Origin: Pseudarthrobacter oxydans
Lineage (GTDB): Bacteria > Actinomycetota > Actinomycetes > Actinomycetales > Micrococcaceae
Length of the DNA: 64,000 nucleotides
Direction of reading: 5' to 3'
Assembly (NCBI RefSeq): GCF_034258515.1
Contig: NZ_CP139438.1
Location: forward strand, 2,108,001-2,172,000
The position numbers and the translations under genes are program-made. Of this stretch, positions 1 to 8,244 are shown piece by piece. The notes under the pieces are model-generated. The model was given only the letters and a program-made list of their open reading frames with translations, made no database searches and was not told where the DNA came from. Position 1 is the first letter of the stretch. Every line of letters starts with the position of its first letter.

Positions 1-337
1 CACCGGCGCCTGTGAACGGCGATTTATCCGCGCCCACGGCCTTGACGCCCCACGTGGCGGCAGCGGCGGGTGCAGCATCGGCCGCGAGGGGCTCAATGAG
101 TTTCATTGGCATGGCAGGGGCGAAGCCAAGGACAGTGGGATCGTTCCGCAGTGCGGTGAGGGTGGCATTTGAGGGGTTCTCCTCCCGATCCACCGTCAGC
201 CCCACGGCGCGTTCAGCGATGTTCTGGGCGGTGCTTTCGAGTCCCGGGGCTGCTCCCGGTCCATCGAAAGGGTCACGGGTAGCGCCCAGGGACGGGGCGC
301 GCAAAATGACGATCTTCTGGTTGGGTAGCTGTGACAT
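1..337 (-). CDS. S8 family (subtilisin-like) serine peptidase, N-terminal part only
   Basis: Partial gene: it starts at an ATG at 337 on the minus strand and runs off the left edge, leaving about 112 residues. The start has a good ribosome binding site (AAGGAG, 6 bases upstream). The visible part begins MSQLPNQKIVILRAP and ends near a TWGVKAVGADKSPFTG stretch, which in S8 proteases leads directly into the strand with the catalytic aspartate (VAVLDTG-like). That aspartate, the histidine and the serine all lie outside the window. No classical signal peptide is seen at the N-terminus, so export cannot be inferred. Family assignment rests on the N-terminal context alone and is fairly but not fully secure. 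Confidence 0.65.
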   Translation of the reverse strand, partial: MSQLPNQKIVILRAPSLGATRDPFDGPGAAPGLESTAQNIAERAVGLTVDREENPSNATLTALRNDPTVLGFAPAMPMKLIEPLAADAAPAAAATWGVKAVGADKSPFTGAG

Positions 338-666
338 CTTGGGCTCCTTGGCCTTTCCACGGACGGGGTTGCGCTTGGGCGCATCGGCTGCAGCAGTTGT
401 GTTGGCAGTGCCGGGCGGGGAACCGCGCTCCACATGGCGCTAGGTTTACGTCTGGTGGCGTTACTCCGGCGTTACCGGATCGAACCCAGTGCCTTCGGGA
501 CGGCAGCCAGGTTCACGATGAGGACATGGAGGTCTCCCGCGTGGATGTTCCCCTCTGCCGGGGACTCGCCGCGCTATCGTTTCCCGTAATGCCTGACGCC
601 CGCCGGCCGGATCGCCCCGGACGAGGGCACGGGCGTGCGAAGGCTGGAATGCGAAGGGGCTCAAAA
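338..666. other. Intergenic region between divergent genes
   Basis: 329 bases between the protease start (minus) and the lactonase start (plus). It holds a direct repeat GGCGTTAC at 457-464 and 468-475, 11 bases apart. On the minus strand this repeat lies a few bases upstream of a TAAACCTAG stretch that could be a -10 element for the protease. No convincing gene is seen. Confidence 0.5.
457..475. repeat. Direct repeat GGCGTTAC with 11-base period
   Basis: Two identical 8-base copies (457-464 and 468-475), one helical turn apart, in the promoter region shared by two divergent genes. This is the arrangement expected of a tandem operator, for example for a response regulator. The function is inferred only from spacing and position. 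Confidence 0.4.
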
Positions 667-1560
667 ATGGCTGAGGGACTGACAGTAGGCCAGTTGGAAT
701 GCCTGTTTACCGGCTCGGTGTGGGCCGAGGGGCCCGTTTGGGTGCCCCGCTCACGCACTGTGCGCTGGAGCGATATCCCCAATAACCGCATCCTCGAATT
801 CAACGCAGCCACGGGCACCACCAGGGAGTACGCGGTGGGGGTCGAGTTCACCAACGGACGGACGCTCGACGCCGACGGCAGCGTAGTGCAGTGCAGCCAT
901 GGCCGCCGCCGGGTCGAGCGCGACCAGGAGGGCACCGTGACTGGCCTGGTGGATTCCTTCCGCGGCCGTCGCCTGAACTCACCCAACGACGTCGTGATTT
1001 CGCGTGACTCCAGCATCTGGTTCACCGACCCGCCGTACGGAATTCTTCCGGGCACCACGGAGGGACATGAAGGTGAGCAGGAGTACGGAGGCTGCCATGT
1101 GTTCCGCTTCGAGCCTGCTGCCGGCACACTCACGGCCGTGATCACGGACCTCGTGTACCCGAACGGCCTGGCCTTCTCGCCGGACGAGTCGGTGCTTTAC
1201 GTTTCCGACACCGCAGGGCCAAGCCATGGAGTACCGCTGAGGATCGTCGCCTATGACGTGAGCGGCAGCGTATGCAGCCGCCGGAAGACCGCCGTCGAGC
1301 TTGAAGACGGCCACGCCGCTGACGGCCTGCGCGTTGACGTCCAGGGGAGGATCTGGACCTCTGCCGGACCCGAAGTCCGGGTCTATTCCCCGGACTTCGA
1401 ACTCCTGGGGACCCTTGCCGTACCCGAGACGGTATCGAACCTGTGCTTCGGGGGCCCGGACGGCCAGGACCTTTACATCACCGCGACCACAAGCCTTTAC
1501 CGGATCCGCACCACCACCCGGGATGCGGCCGCCTTCACGTTTGATGCCACCGCCAACTGA
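667..1560 (+). CDS. SMP-30/gluconolactonase/LRE family protein
   Basis: 297 residues, the usual length for the SMP-30 six-bladed propeller family of calcium- or zinc-dependent lactonases that open sugar lactones. Expected metal ligands are visible: the glutamate in WAEGPVWVP near residue 21, the asparagine in NSPNDVV, and the aspartate in FSPDESVLYVSDT. HGRRRVER is also typical of this subgroup. The ATG at 667 was chosen because the family fold begins within about 20 residues of it and GAAGGGG precedes it; the open frame upstream has no similarity to the family. Substrate is unknown. The aldo/keto reductase begins 14 bases after the stop, so the two are probably co-transcribed and may act on the same carbohydrate. 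Confidence 0.85.
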   Translation: MAEGLTVGQLECLFTGSVWAEGPVWVPRSRTVRWSDIPNNRILEFNAATGTTREYAVGVEFTNGRTLDADGSVVQCSHGRRRVERDQEGTVTGLVDSFRGRRLNSPNDVVISRDSSIWFTDPPYGILPGTTEGHEGEQEYGGCHVFRFEPAAGTLTAVITDLVYPNGLAFSPDESVLYVSDTAGPSHGVPLRIVAYDVSGSVCSRRKTAVELEDGHAADGLRVDVQGRIWTSAGPEVRVYSPDFELLGTLAVPETVSNLCFGGPDGQDLYITATTSLYRIRTTTRDAAAFTFDATAN

Positions 1561-1574
1561 TCACGAGGATAACC

Positions 1575-2606
1575 ATGCACTACAGAACCCTGGGCCGCAG
1601 CGGCACCGTCGTTTCCAGCTACGCGCTGGGAACCATGACCTTCGGTGCGGAGGCCACCGAAGAGTCGTCCTACGCAATCCTGGACAGCTACTTCGCTGCG
1701 GGCGGCAATTTCATCGACACCGCCGACGTCTACAGCAAGGGCGTTTCCGAGGAGATCATCGGCCGCTGGCTTGCCAAGCGGCCGGAGGAGAGGGACAGCG
1801 CGGTGGTGGCCACCAAAGGTCGCTTTCCAATGGGGACGTCACCGAACGACGTCGGAACGTCCCGCCGGCGCCTGACCCGCGCCCTGGACGATTCCCTCCG
1901 CCGCCTGGGAGTGGAGCAGATCGACCTGTACCAGATGCACGCCTGGGACCCGATCACACCGCTGGAGGAGACGCTGCGCTTCCTGGAAGACTCTGTCAGC
2001 CGCGGCAAGATTGCCTACTACGGCTTCTCCAACTTCCTGGGGTGGCAGCTGACCAAAGCCGTCCACGTTGCCAGTGCCCACGGCTGGAACCCGCCGGTCA
2101 CCCTGCAGCCCCAATACAGCCTCCTGGTCCGTGAGATCGAATCCGAGATTGTTCCGGCTGCGCTTGACGCCGGGGTTGGCCTGCTTCCGTGGTCTCCGCT
2201 CGGCGGCGGGTGGTTGTCCGGCAAGTACAGGAAGGACCAGGCACCCCAAGGTGCCACGCGCCTTGGGGAGAACCCCGAACGCGGCATGGAGGCCTGGAAG
2301 GCGCGCAATGACAATCCCCGTACCTGGGCCGTCATTGATGCCGTGGAAGGCATCGCCGCCGCCCGCGGCATCAGCCCTTCCCAGGTGGCGTTGGCCTGGC
2401 TGGCGGACAGGCCGGCCGTCACGTCGGTGATCCTGGGTGCGAGGACCACCGAACAGCTCGCGGACAACCTTGCTGCCGCCGACGTGCAGCTCACCCCTGA
2501 CGAAACCAGCCGGCTGACGCAGGCCAGCGAGCCCCAGGCCGGCGTCTATCCCTACGGCCCGCTGGCGCAGGAGCAGCGGAGCCGCAGGATTGAAGGGGGA
2601 AGGTAG
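1575..2606 (+). CDS. Aldo/keto reductase
   Basis: 343 residues, full length for an NADPH-dependent aldo/keto reductase with the (beta/alpha)8 barrel. The catalytic tetrad is visible: aspartate and tyrosine in DTADVYSKG, lysine in VVATKG, and histidine in LYQMHAWDP. The start is preceded by GAGGATAACC. It follows the SMP-30 lactonase at 14 bases, suggesting a two-gene operon for oxidising or reducing a sugar-like carbonyl. The natural substrate cannot be told from sequence. Its stop lies 3 bases from the stop of the convergent DHFR-like gene. Confidence 0.9.
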   Translation: MHYRTLGRSGTVVSSYALGTMTFGAEATEESSYAILDSYFAAGGNFIDTADVYSKGVSEEIIGRWLAKRPEERDSAVVATKGRFPMGTSPNDVGTSRRRLTRALDDSLRRLGVEQIDLYQMHAWDPITPLEETLRFLEDSVSRGKIAYYGFSNFLGWQLTKAVHVASAHGWNPPVTLQPQYSLLVREIESEIVPAALDAGVGLLPWSPLGGGWLSGKYRKDQAPQGATRLGENPERGMEAWKARNDNPRTWAVIDAVEGIAAARGISPSQVALAWLADRPAVTSVILGARTTEQLADNLAAADVQLTPDETSRLTQASEPQAGVYPYGPLAQEQRSRRIEGGR

Positions 2607-2609
2607 CGC

Positions 2610-3206
2610 CTAGCGGATCATGCGGTAACGCACGTGAGTAACTAACCGGGTTCCCAGCACTTCCGTCGGTTCCAGCTTCAGGTTCCCGACGCGGTCCAGG
2701 AGCCGCTCGCCCGCGCCGAGGGTCAGCGGCGCGATGTGCAGTCGCAATTCGTCGATCAGGCCGGCCGAAAGGTATTGGCGGGCAGTCTCCGCGCCGCCGG
2801 CAACGGCGACGTCCTTGCCGGCCGCGGCCTCGCGTGCCTGGGCCAGCGCCGCTTCGATGCCGTCACTGATGAAGTTGAAGGTGGTGCCACCCTCCATTTC
2901 CAGGGGAGCACGCGGATGGTGCGTGAGGACAAAGACAGGAGCGTGGTAGGGCGGCTCCTCGCCCCACCAGCCGCGCCAGTCCTTACCCCACGGTCCGGCT
3001 CCGGGACCGGCGAACATGTTGCGGCCCATGATGTAGGCACCCGCGTAGAGGATGCCCTTCAGCGCTTCGGCATTGGCCTCGGCTTCTTCGAACTGCCACC
3101 GGTGCAGGTCCTCGCCACCCTCGCCCAACGGGTTGTCCGGGGTCTGGTTCGGACCGGCAAGGAATCCGTCGAGGGATACGGTCAGATCGCACGTGACGCT
3201 GCTCAT
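2610..3206 (-). CDS. Dihydrofolate reductase family protein (RibD C-terminal-like)
   Basis: 198 residues with the DHFR/RibD-C fold: TVSLDGFLAGP at the N-terminus, YIMGRNMF in the middle, and a glycine-rich VAVAGGAETARQYL cofactor-binding stretch near residue 140, followed by LIDELRLHIAPLTLGAGERL. Such proteins bind NADPH and reduce unknown substrates; they are not the essential folate enzyme. The ATG at 3206 was chosen over longer in-frame starts because the conserved SLDG motif then falls at the usual distance of about 10 residues, and AAGGAAAC lies just upstream. It is convergent with the aldo/keto reductase. Confidence 0.85.
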   Translation of the reverse strand: MSSVTCDLTVSLDGFLAGPNQTPDNPLGEGGEDLHRWQFEEAEANAEALKGILYAGAYIMGRNMFAGPGAGPWGKDWRGWWGEEPPYHAPVFVLTHHPRAPLEMEGGTTFNFISDGIEAALAQAREAAAGKDVAVAGGAETARQYLSAGLIDELRLHIAPLTLGAGERLLDRVGNLKLEPTEVLGTRLVTHVRYRMIR

Positions 3207-3481
3207 GGTTTCCTTAGGGCACTGGGGGCTTGCGGGGGGTTTTATCGAAAGAGGGCGGCAACTGCACTGATCCCGATCAACGTGCCGGGCACGGTGAGCC
3301 CCTCGGGACGGAGCCGGTGAAGGCGTTCCATCCGCACATGATCTCACGCCGGCCGGCGGAGGGGGAGTCCGGGGAGTCCGCCCGAAATGGGGTGGCCGGC
3401 AAACCGCCCTGGCGCAGGCCCTTGAAGGCCCGATTGCAGCAGGGATAGCATGGCCGGCACCTGCCATCAAAGGAGACGGCC

Positions 3482-4105
3482 ATGGGCGAAGCAACCCCGG
3501 AGGCGCCATCAGCAGAGCTGATGGTTGACTTCATCATTTCCCTGGACGGGTATGCCTCTGCGGAGGGCTGGCCCGGCTGGTGGGGACTGGAGGGGCCGGA
3601 ATACCTGGCCTGGCTGGACCAGGAGGGGAAGGAAGACCGTACGTATCTGCTCGGTGCCAATACCTACCGGCTGATGTCCGGCATGTCCGAGGAGGCGGCT
3701 GCCGGCGGCTCAGCGTTTTCGGAGGAAGAAGGGGCCAGCCTCACGGGGCTTGCCGCGGTGCCGAAGGTGGTCTTCTCCTCCACGCTCCAGGGGCCGCTGA
3801 GCTGGCCGAATTCGGAGTTGGTCAACGGCGACGCCGTCGCGGCAGTGAAGGAGCTGAAACGGACCGGGACCCGGCCCCTGAGCACGCTCGGCAGCCTGCG
3901 GCTCTGCCGGTCGCTGCTCGCGGCGGGCCTGGTGGACAGGTTCCGGCTGGTGGTTTTCCCGGTGATTACCGGGCGCACCGGCCGGGAGCGGATCTACGAC
4001 GGCTATCCCGACATCGCCCTGAAGCTGGTGGAGAGCCGGACGTTTGACGGCAGGCTGCAGCTGCTCGAGTACATTCCCACCGTGCTGGACGGACCGCCGG
4101 AGTGA
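3482..4105 (+). CDS. Dihydrofolate reductase family protein (RibD C-terminal-like)
   Basis: 207 residues, a second DHFR/RibD-C-like protein. FIISLDGYASAEG lies near the N-terminus, YLLGANTYRLM corresponds to the YxMGxxTY segment, and LSTLGSLRLCRSLLAAGLVDRF is the cofactor and dimer region. The C-terminal part is divergent (GRTGRERIYDGYP). A strong ribosome binding site, AAAGGAG, lies 7 bases before the ATG. It is divergent from the paralogue at 2610-3206, with about 275 bases of unremarkable sequence between them. The reaction is unknown. Confidence 0.82.
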   Translation: MGEATPEAPSAELMVDFIISLDGYASAEGWPGWWGLEGPEYLAWLDQEGKEDRTYLLGANTYRLMSGMSEEAAAGGSAFSEEEGASLTGLAAVPKVVFSSTLQGPLSWPNSELVNGDAVAAVKELKRTGTRPLSTLGSLRLCRSLLAAGLVDRFRLVVFPVITGRTGRERIYDGYPDIALKLVESRTFDGRLQLLEYIPTVLDGPPE

Positions 4106-4187
4106 ATGACGACGGCGGGACGGTCATAGGTCCTGGCGGTGTCGCCGGCCGCGGCATACCTGCCGGGGACAGGGCACACTTGATGGC

Positions 4188-4847
4188 ATGACTGATTCGG
4201 CTGCTGTGACCACCCAAGGCTCAACTGTTGAGCAGTGGACGCGTGCCCTGGCGGAGTCAAAGGGCTCGCCCGGCGGAGGGGCAGGGACGGGAGTTATGCT
4301 GGCCATCGCAGCGTCGCTGGCGTCAATGGTCGCCGGCTACACGGAACCCAAGGAGCACCAGGGGCCGGAACTCGCTGCCCTGCACGAGCGGGCCTGCGCC
4401 CTTCGCACCGATGCCCTCAAGTTGGCCGACGACGATGCTGCCGCCTCCGAAGCGTTCGGCGCCGCCTTCCGGCTTGAACGCGGCCCGGAACGGGACCGGG
4501 CTATACACCGGGCCTCCGTTGACGCAGCCAAGGCCTCCGCCGTGCTGGGCGAAAGGGCCGTTGCTGCCATTGATGACCTTGGCTGGCTCACCTCCAACGG
4601 GAACCCGGCGCTCATAGCCGATGTCGTCGTCGGATTCGGCGCCTTAAGGGCAGCGGTTGCGGGGGCACGCACGAACGTCAGTTTCGACCTCGCCACCCTG
4701 AGGTCTGCCGGTGCCACGCTGGACCAGGTCAGGGAAGAGCATCCGGCGCTGTGGGCGGCAGTGGAGCAGCTTACCTCGGCGCTCGAACGCATCGACCAGC
4801 TCACGGCCGCGGTGGATCACCGTGCCGCCCCCACCGACGCCGGCTGA
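4188..4847 (+). CDS. Cyclodeaminase/cyclohydrolase family protein (FTCD C-terminal fold)
   Basis: 219 residues of the all-helical family that includes the formiminotetrahydrofolate cyclodeaminase domain. The glycine-rich motif SKGSPGGGAGTGVMLA near residue 25 matches the family's SxxPxPGGG signature. In isolation these proteins may act in folate one-carbon metabolism, but no histidine-degradation genes are nearby, so the substrate is uncertain. No Shine-Dalgarno is present; instead CACACT at 4175-4180 lies 7 bases before the ATG, as in other apparently leaderless genes here. The 3' end overlaps the convergent glycosyltransferase by 47 bases. Confidence 0.8.
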   Translation: MTDSAAVTTQGSTVEQWTRALAESKGSPGGGAGTGVMLAIAASLASMVAGYTEPKEHQGPELAALHERACALRTDALKLADDDAAASEAFGAAFRLERGPERDRAIHRASVDAAKASAVLGERAVAAIDDLGWLTSNGNPALIADVVVGFGALRAAVAGARTNVSFDLATLRSAGATLDQVREEHPALWAAVEQLTSALERIDQLTAAVDHRAAPTDAG

Positions 4848-5655
4848 ACCGCCGCACTTCCCGCCGCCGTCGTACCTGCAAACGGTCCAGGCGGCGCCGC
4901 AGCGGCGCTTCTTCCCGGAACTCAACGCGGCACGTGGTCAGTGTCATGGCCCCGTGGCGGCGGAAGGATGCCCAGCTGGTAAGCGGCCGGGACGAGACGC
5001 CTACGGTGAGGGCGGGGTCGTAGATGACCGTCATCCCGGGGCGGAGGCGGTAGGAGATATCGACGTCGTCATGGACATCCGCGTTGTCCCGCACCACGCT
5101 GCGGCTGATCTCCCGCCACACTTCCCGCCGCAGTGCGAAGTTTGAACCGAAGACCGGGGGATGGCCCAGCAGTAGCCGGAAGACCCTGAAATAGCCGCTC
5201 AGGAACACATGCCTTCCGGCCCAGCGGACCCACGGGCTTCCGCCATAGAAATCGGCCGGCCCGGTCACAAGGGTCATGGGGCCCGCCGCCGCCAGGTCGG
5301 CCTCCACCCGTTCCAGCCAGTCGGCCGGGGGCCTGGAGTCCGTGTCCAGCCGGGCGATGATGTCCCCTGCCGCCGCATCAAAGCCGGCGGCGGCCGTGGC
5401 AGGAATGCCCTGCAGATCCACGGGGATGCGGCGTACCCCGGCGGCGGTGCAGACGGCGGGCGTGTCGTCGCTGCTGGCGTTGTCCACCACGATGATTTCG
5501 TGGGCCGGCCTGGTTTGCCGGGAGAGCAGGTGCAGGCACGTCCTCAGCATTTCCGCGTCGTTCCGGGTGGGGATCACCACCGAAACGGCCGGGGCGTCAC
5601 CGCCCGCATACCCGCTGTCCACTGCAGCCCCCTCGACCTTCAGCACCCTGTGCAT
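4801..5655 (-). CDS. Family 2 glycosyltransferase
   Basis: 284 residues with a GT-A fold: VSVVIPTRNDAEML near residue 24, VVDNASSDDT, and a DTDSRPPADWL metal-binding DxD segment around residue 103, followed by HDDVDISYRL, which carries the likely catalytic acid. The C-terminus is strongly basic (RRRLDRLQVRRRREVRRF), which may bind membrane lipid. The start at 5655 was chosen because the GT-A fold begins about 20 residues later. It likely transfers a sugar to a lipid or cell-wall acceptor; donor and acceptor are unknown. It overlaps the preceding convergent gene by 47 bases. Confidence 0.82.
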   Translation of the reverse strand: MHRVLKVEGAAVDSGYAGGDAPAVSVVIPTRNDAEMLRTCLHLLSRQTRPAHEIIVVDNASSDDTPAVCTAAGVRRIPVDLQGIPATAAAGFDAAAGDIIARLDTDSRPPADWLERVEADLAAAGPMTLVTGPADFYGGSPWVRWAGRHVFLSGYFRVFRLLLGHPPVFGSNFALRREVWREISRSVVRDNADVHDDVDISYRLRPGMTVIYDPALTVGVSSRPLTSWASFRRHGAMTLTTCRVEFREEAPLRRRLDRLQVRRRREVRRFSRRRWGRHGDPPRP

Positions 5656-5752
5656 TCGTGGCCTTCGCCCTTGCCCCAATGCTGGCGCAAGAAGGCCCCG
5701 GGGGTCCAACTGCCCTACCGCACTGCCTGCGCAACCTACTAGCGTGGCTGGC

Positions 5753-6688
5753 GTGGCAGGGACTCTGGAAAGGGTAACGGCGTGGCTGCTTGAGGGCGAT
5801 CCGGCGATCAGGTGGCAGGTGCTGCAGGACCTGCGCGGCGCCGGAGACGACGAGGTCCTCACCGAACGCCGCCGCGTGGCAACGGAAGGATGGGGCGCCC
5901 GGCTCCTGGGCGAACAGGACGGGGCCGGCACCTGGTCCCGGGGGCTCTACCTGCCCAAGTGGACTTCCACCACCTACACGCTCCTGCTTTTGCACCGGCT
6001 GGGCCTTCCGGAGGAAAACCCGCAGGCGGTCCGCGGCTGCCACTGCCTGTGGGACGGCGCCAGGTATTACGACGGCGGACCCAGCCTGTGGCGCGGGCCC
6101 CCGGACACGTGCGTCGTAAGAATGCTTGTCCTCCTGGCCTCCTACTTCCGTTACGGGGAGCCGCGGCTGGACGCGGCCGTGTCCTGGCTGCTCCAGGAAC
6201 AGCTTCCCGACGGCGGGTGGAACTGCCAGACCAGGCGGACAGGCTCCCGCCACGGTTCTTTCCACACCAGCATCACCGTCCTCGAGGCACTCGATGCCTA
6301 CGGGCGGTTCGGCGGACCGGCCGAGGTGCGGGCGGCAGCCGCGAAGGGACGCGAATTCTTCCTGGCCCATCACCTGTACCGCTCACACACCACCGGCGAG
6401 GTGGCCGACGGGGCATTCACCCGGTTCCCGTTTCCGCCGCAATGGCACTTCGATATCCTCCGGGGGCTCGAGTACTTCCGGGCGAGCGGAGCAGCGCCCG
6501 ATCCCCGGCTCGCGGATGCCGTGGAAAGGGTCCGCGCGGCCCGGAATCCTGATGGCAGCTGGAAGCGGTACGCGCCATATCCGGGCAGGCAGTGGTTCCC
6601 GCCAGAACCGCCGGGCCCCAGCCGCATGACCACCCTGCGGTGCCTTCGCGTGCTCCGCTGGTGGGACAGTACCGGCGGGGCGGGATGA
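5753..6688 (+). CDS. Prenyltransferase/squalene-oxidase repeat protein (terpene-cyclase-like toroid)
   Basis: About 311 residues. Repeated QW-like motifs (LPDGGWNCQ near residue 150 and NPDGSWKRY near residue 270) and regularly spaced helices suggest an alpha/alpha toroid as in terpene cyclases and prenyltransferases. The catalytic DxDD motif of cyclases is not seen, so it is probably not an active squalene cyclase. GTG at 5753 was chosen because TAGCGT (5740-5745) lies 7 bases upstream, in line with leaderless starts; GTG at 5744 is an alternative. It is divergent from the glycosyltransferase, with about 97 bases between the two starts. Function unknown. Confidence 0.65.
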   Translation: MAGTLERVTAWLLEGDPAIRWQVLQDLRGAGDDEVLTERRRVATEGWGARLLGEQDGAGTWSRGLYLPKWTSTTYTLLLLHRLGLPEENPQAVRGCHCLWDGARYYDGGPSLWRGPPDTCVVRMLVLLASYFRYGEPRLDAAVSWLLQEQLPDGGWNCQTRRTGSRHGSFHTSITVLEALDAYGRFGGPAEVRAAAAKGREFFLAHHLYRSHTTGEVADGAFTRFPFPPQWHFDILRGLEYFRASGAAPDPRLADAVERVRAARNPDGSWKRYAPYPGRQWFPPEPPGPSRMTTLRCLRVLRWWDSTGGAG

Positions 6689-6848
6689 AATTGGCCTCAG
6701 AGCAGCGGCCACGGGCGGCGCATCCCGGTCCCGTCCACCGGCATGACGCGGCCCCGCCCGGGTTCCCGGGGGAAGGGGCAGCCGCCGTGGAACGGGTGTT
6801 TGGCGAAAGTCCTCGATTCACGGCAAGGGAGGGGGCTACCGTGGAGGG

Positions 6849-8237
6849 GTGACTGATCGTCCCGATATCTTCACAGTTGGCGAGCTGCGCGCCGCCGGCC
6901 ACGCCCGCAAGGACCTCCGCCAGGAAATCCGAGACAACCTCCTCGCCGCGCTCGCCGCCGGCAGGGATCCGTGGCCAGGTTTGTACGGGTTCAGCCGCAC
7001 GGTCATTCCCCAGCTGGAGCGCGCCCTGATTGCCGGCCACGACGTGGTGCTGCTCGGCGAGCGCGGGCAGGGCAAGACCCGCCTCCTCCGCACCCTGGCG
7101 GGGTTGCTGGATGAATGGTCGCCGGTCATCGAGGGCTCGGAACTGAACGAACACCCCTTCGAGCCCATCACCGAGCACTACCGTGCCCTCGCCCTCACCG
7201 AGGGTGACCGGCTGCGGGTGGCGTGGCGCCACCGGTCGGAGCGGTACGTGGAGAAGCTGGCCACGCCGGACACGTCCGTCGCTGACCTGATTGGCGACGT
7301 GGACCCGATGCGCGTGGCGGAGGGCCGCCGCCTCGGGGATCCGGAGACCATCCACTACGGCCTGGTTCCGCGTTCCAACCGGGGCATCATCGCCATTAAC
7401 GAACTGCCGGACCTTGCGGAACGGATCCAGGTGTCCATGCTGAACGTGATGGAGGAGCGCGACATCCAGATCCGGGGCTACGTGCTCCGCCTGCCGCTGG
7501 ACGTGCTGGTGGTCGCGTCCGCCAACCCGGAGGACTACACCAACCGGGGCCGGATCATCACGCCGCTGAAGGACCGCTTCGGCGCCGAGATCCGGACGCA
7601 CTACCCAATCGAGCTCGACGACGAGGTGGCCGTCATACGGCAGGAGGGGCAGCTGGTGGCCAACGTCCCGCCGGTCATCCTTGAGATCCTGGCGCGTTAC
7701 ACCCGCGCGCTGCGGCAATCCCCGGCGATCAACCAGACCTCGGGGGTTTCGGCGCGGTTCGCCATCGCGGGAGCCGAAACAGTGGCTGCCGCGGCGCTCC
7801 GCCGGGCGAGTGTGCGCGGCGAGGCCGAGGCTGTGGCCCGGATAGTGGACCTTGGGACAGCGGTGGAAGTCCTGACCGGCAAGATCGAGTTCGAGTCGGG
7901 TGAGGAAGGCCGCGAGCAAGCCGTCCTTGACCACCTCCTGCGCACAGCCACTGCCGAGGCGGTGCGCGCGCACTACCAGGGCCTCGATCTCGGCCCGCTC
8001 GTGGCAGCGCTCGACGGGCACACCACAGTCACCACCGGAGAGCACGTCACGGCGCAGGAGTTCCTGGAGAACCTGCCGTCCCTGAATGGATCGGGCCTTT
8101 ACGACGAAATCGGCATCCGCCTCGGCGCAAAGACCAAGGGCGAGCGCGCCGCCGCGATCGAACTCGCCCTGGAAGGCCTTTACCTTGCCCGCCGGATCTC
8201 CAAGGAGTCCGACGACGAGGAAACGGTCTACGGCTAG
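6849..8237 (+). CDS. MoxR/magnesium-chelatase-like AAA+ ATPase
   Basis: 462 residues with an AAA+ core: Walker A GERGQGKT at 70-77, a Walker B-like segment (GIIAINELPDL, about residues 178-188), and VMEERDIQIRGY just after, typical of the magnesium chelatase I/MoxR clade. These ATPases remodel proteins or insert cofactors together with a von Willebrand A partner, which is exactly the next gene (7 bases away). No porphyrin or methanol-oxidation genes are nearby, so a true chelatase role is unlikely. The GTG start follows TACCGT (6837-6842) by 6 bases. From memory, the size and order resemble mycobacterial Rv0958/Rv0959. Confidence 0.85.
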   Translation: MTDRPDIFTVGELRAAGHARKDLRQEIRDNLLAALAAGRDPWPGLYGFSRTVIPQLERALIAGHDVVLLGERGQGKTRLLRTLAGLLDEWSPVIEGSELNEHPFEPITEHYRALALTEGDRLRVAWRHRSERYVEKLATPDTSVADLIGDVDPMRVAEGRRLGDPETIHYGLVPRSNRGIIAINELPDLAERIQVSMLNVMEERDIQIRGYVLRLPLDVLVVASANPEDYTNRGRIITPLKDRFGAEIRTHYPIELDDEVAVIRQEGQLVANVPPVILEILARYTRALRQSPAINQTSGVSARFAIAGAETVAAAALRRASVRGEAEAVARIVDLGTAVEVLTGKIEFESGEEGREQAVLDHLLRTATAEAVRAHYQGLDLGPLVAALDGHTTVTTGEHVTAQEFLENLPSLNGSGLYDEIGIRLGAKTKGERAAAIELALEGLYLARRISKESDDEETVYG

Positions 8238-8244
8238 GGGCACC

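Noticed and set aside
5276..5752. Extension of the terpene-cyclase-repeat gene upstream to 5276
   Set aside because: The frame overlaps the glycosyltransferase on the other strand and has no family similarity before 5753.
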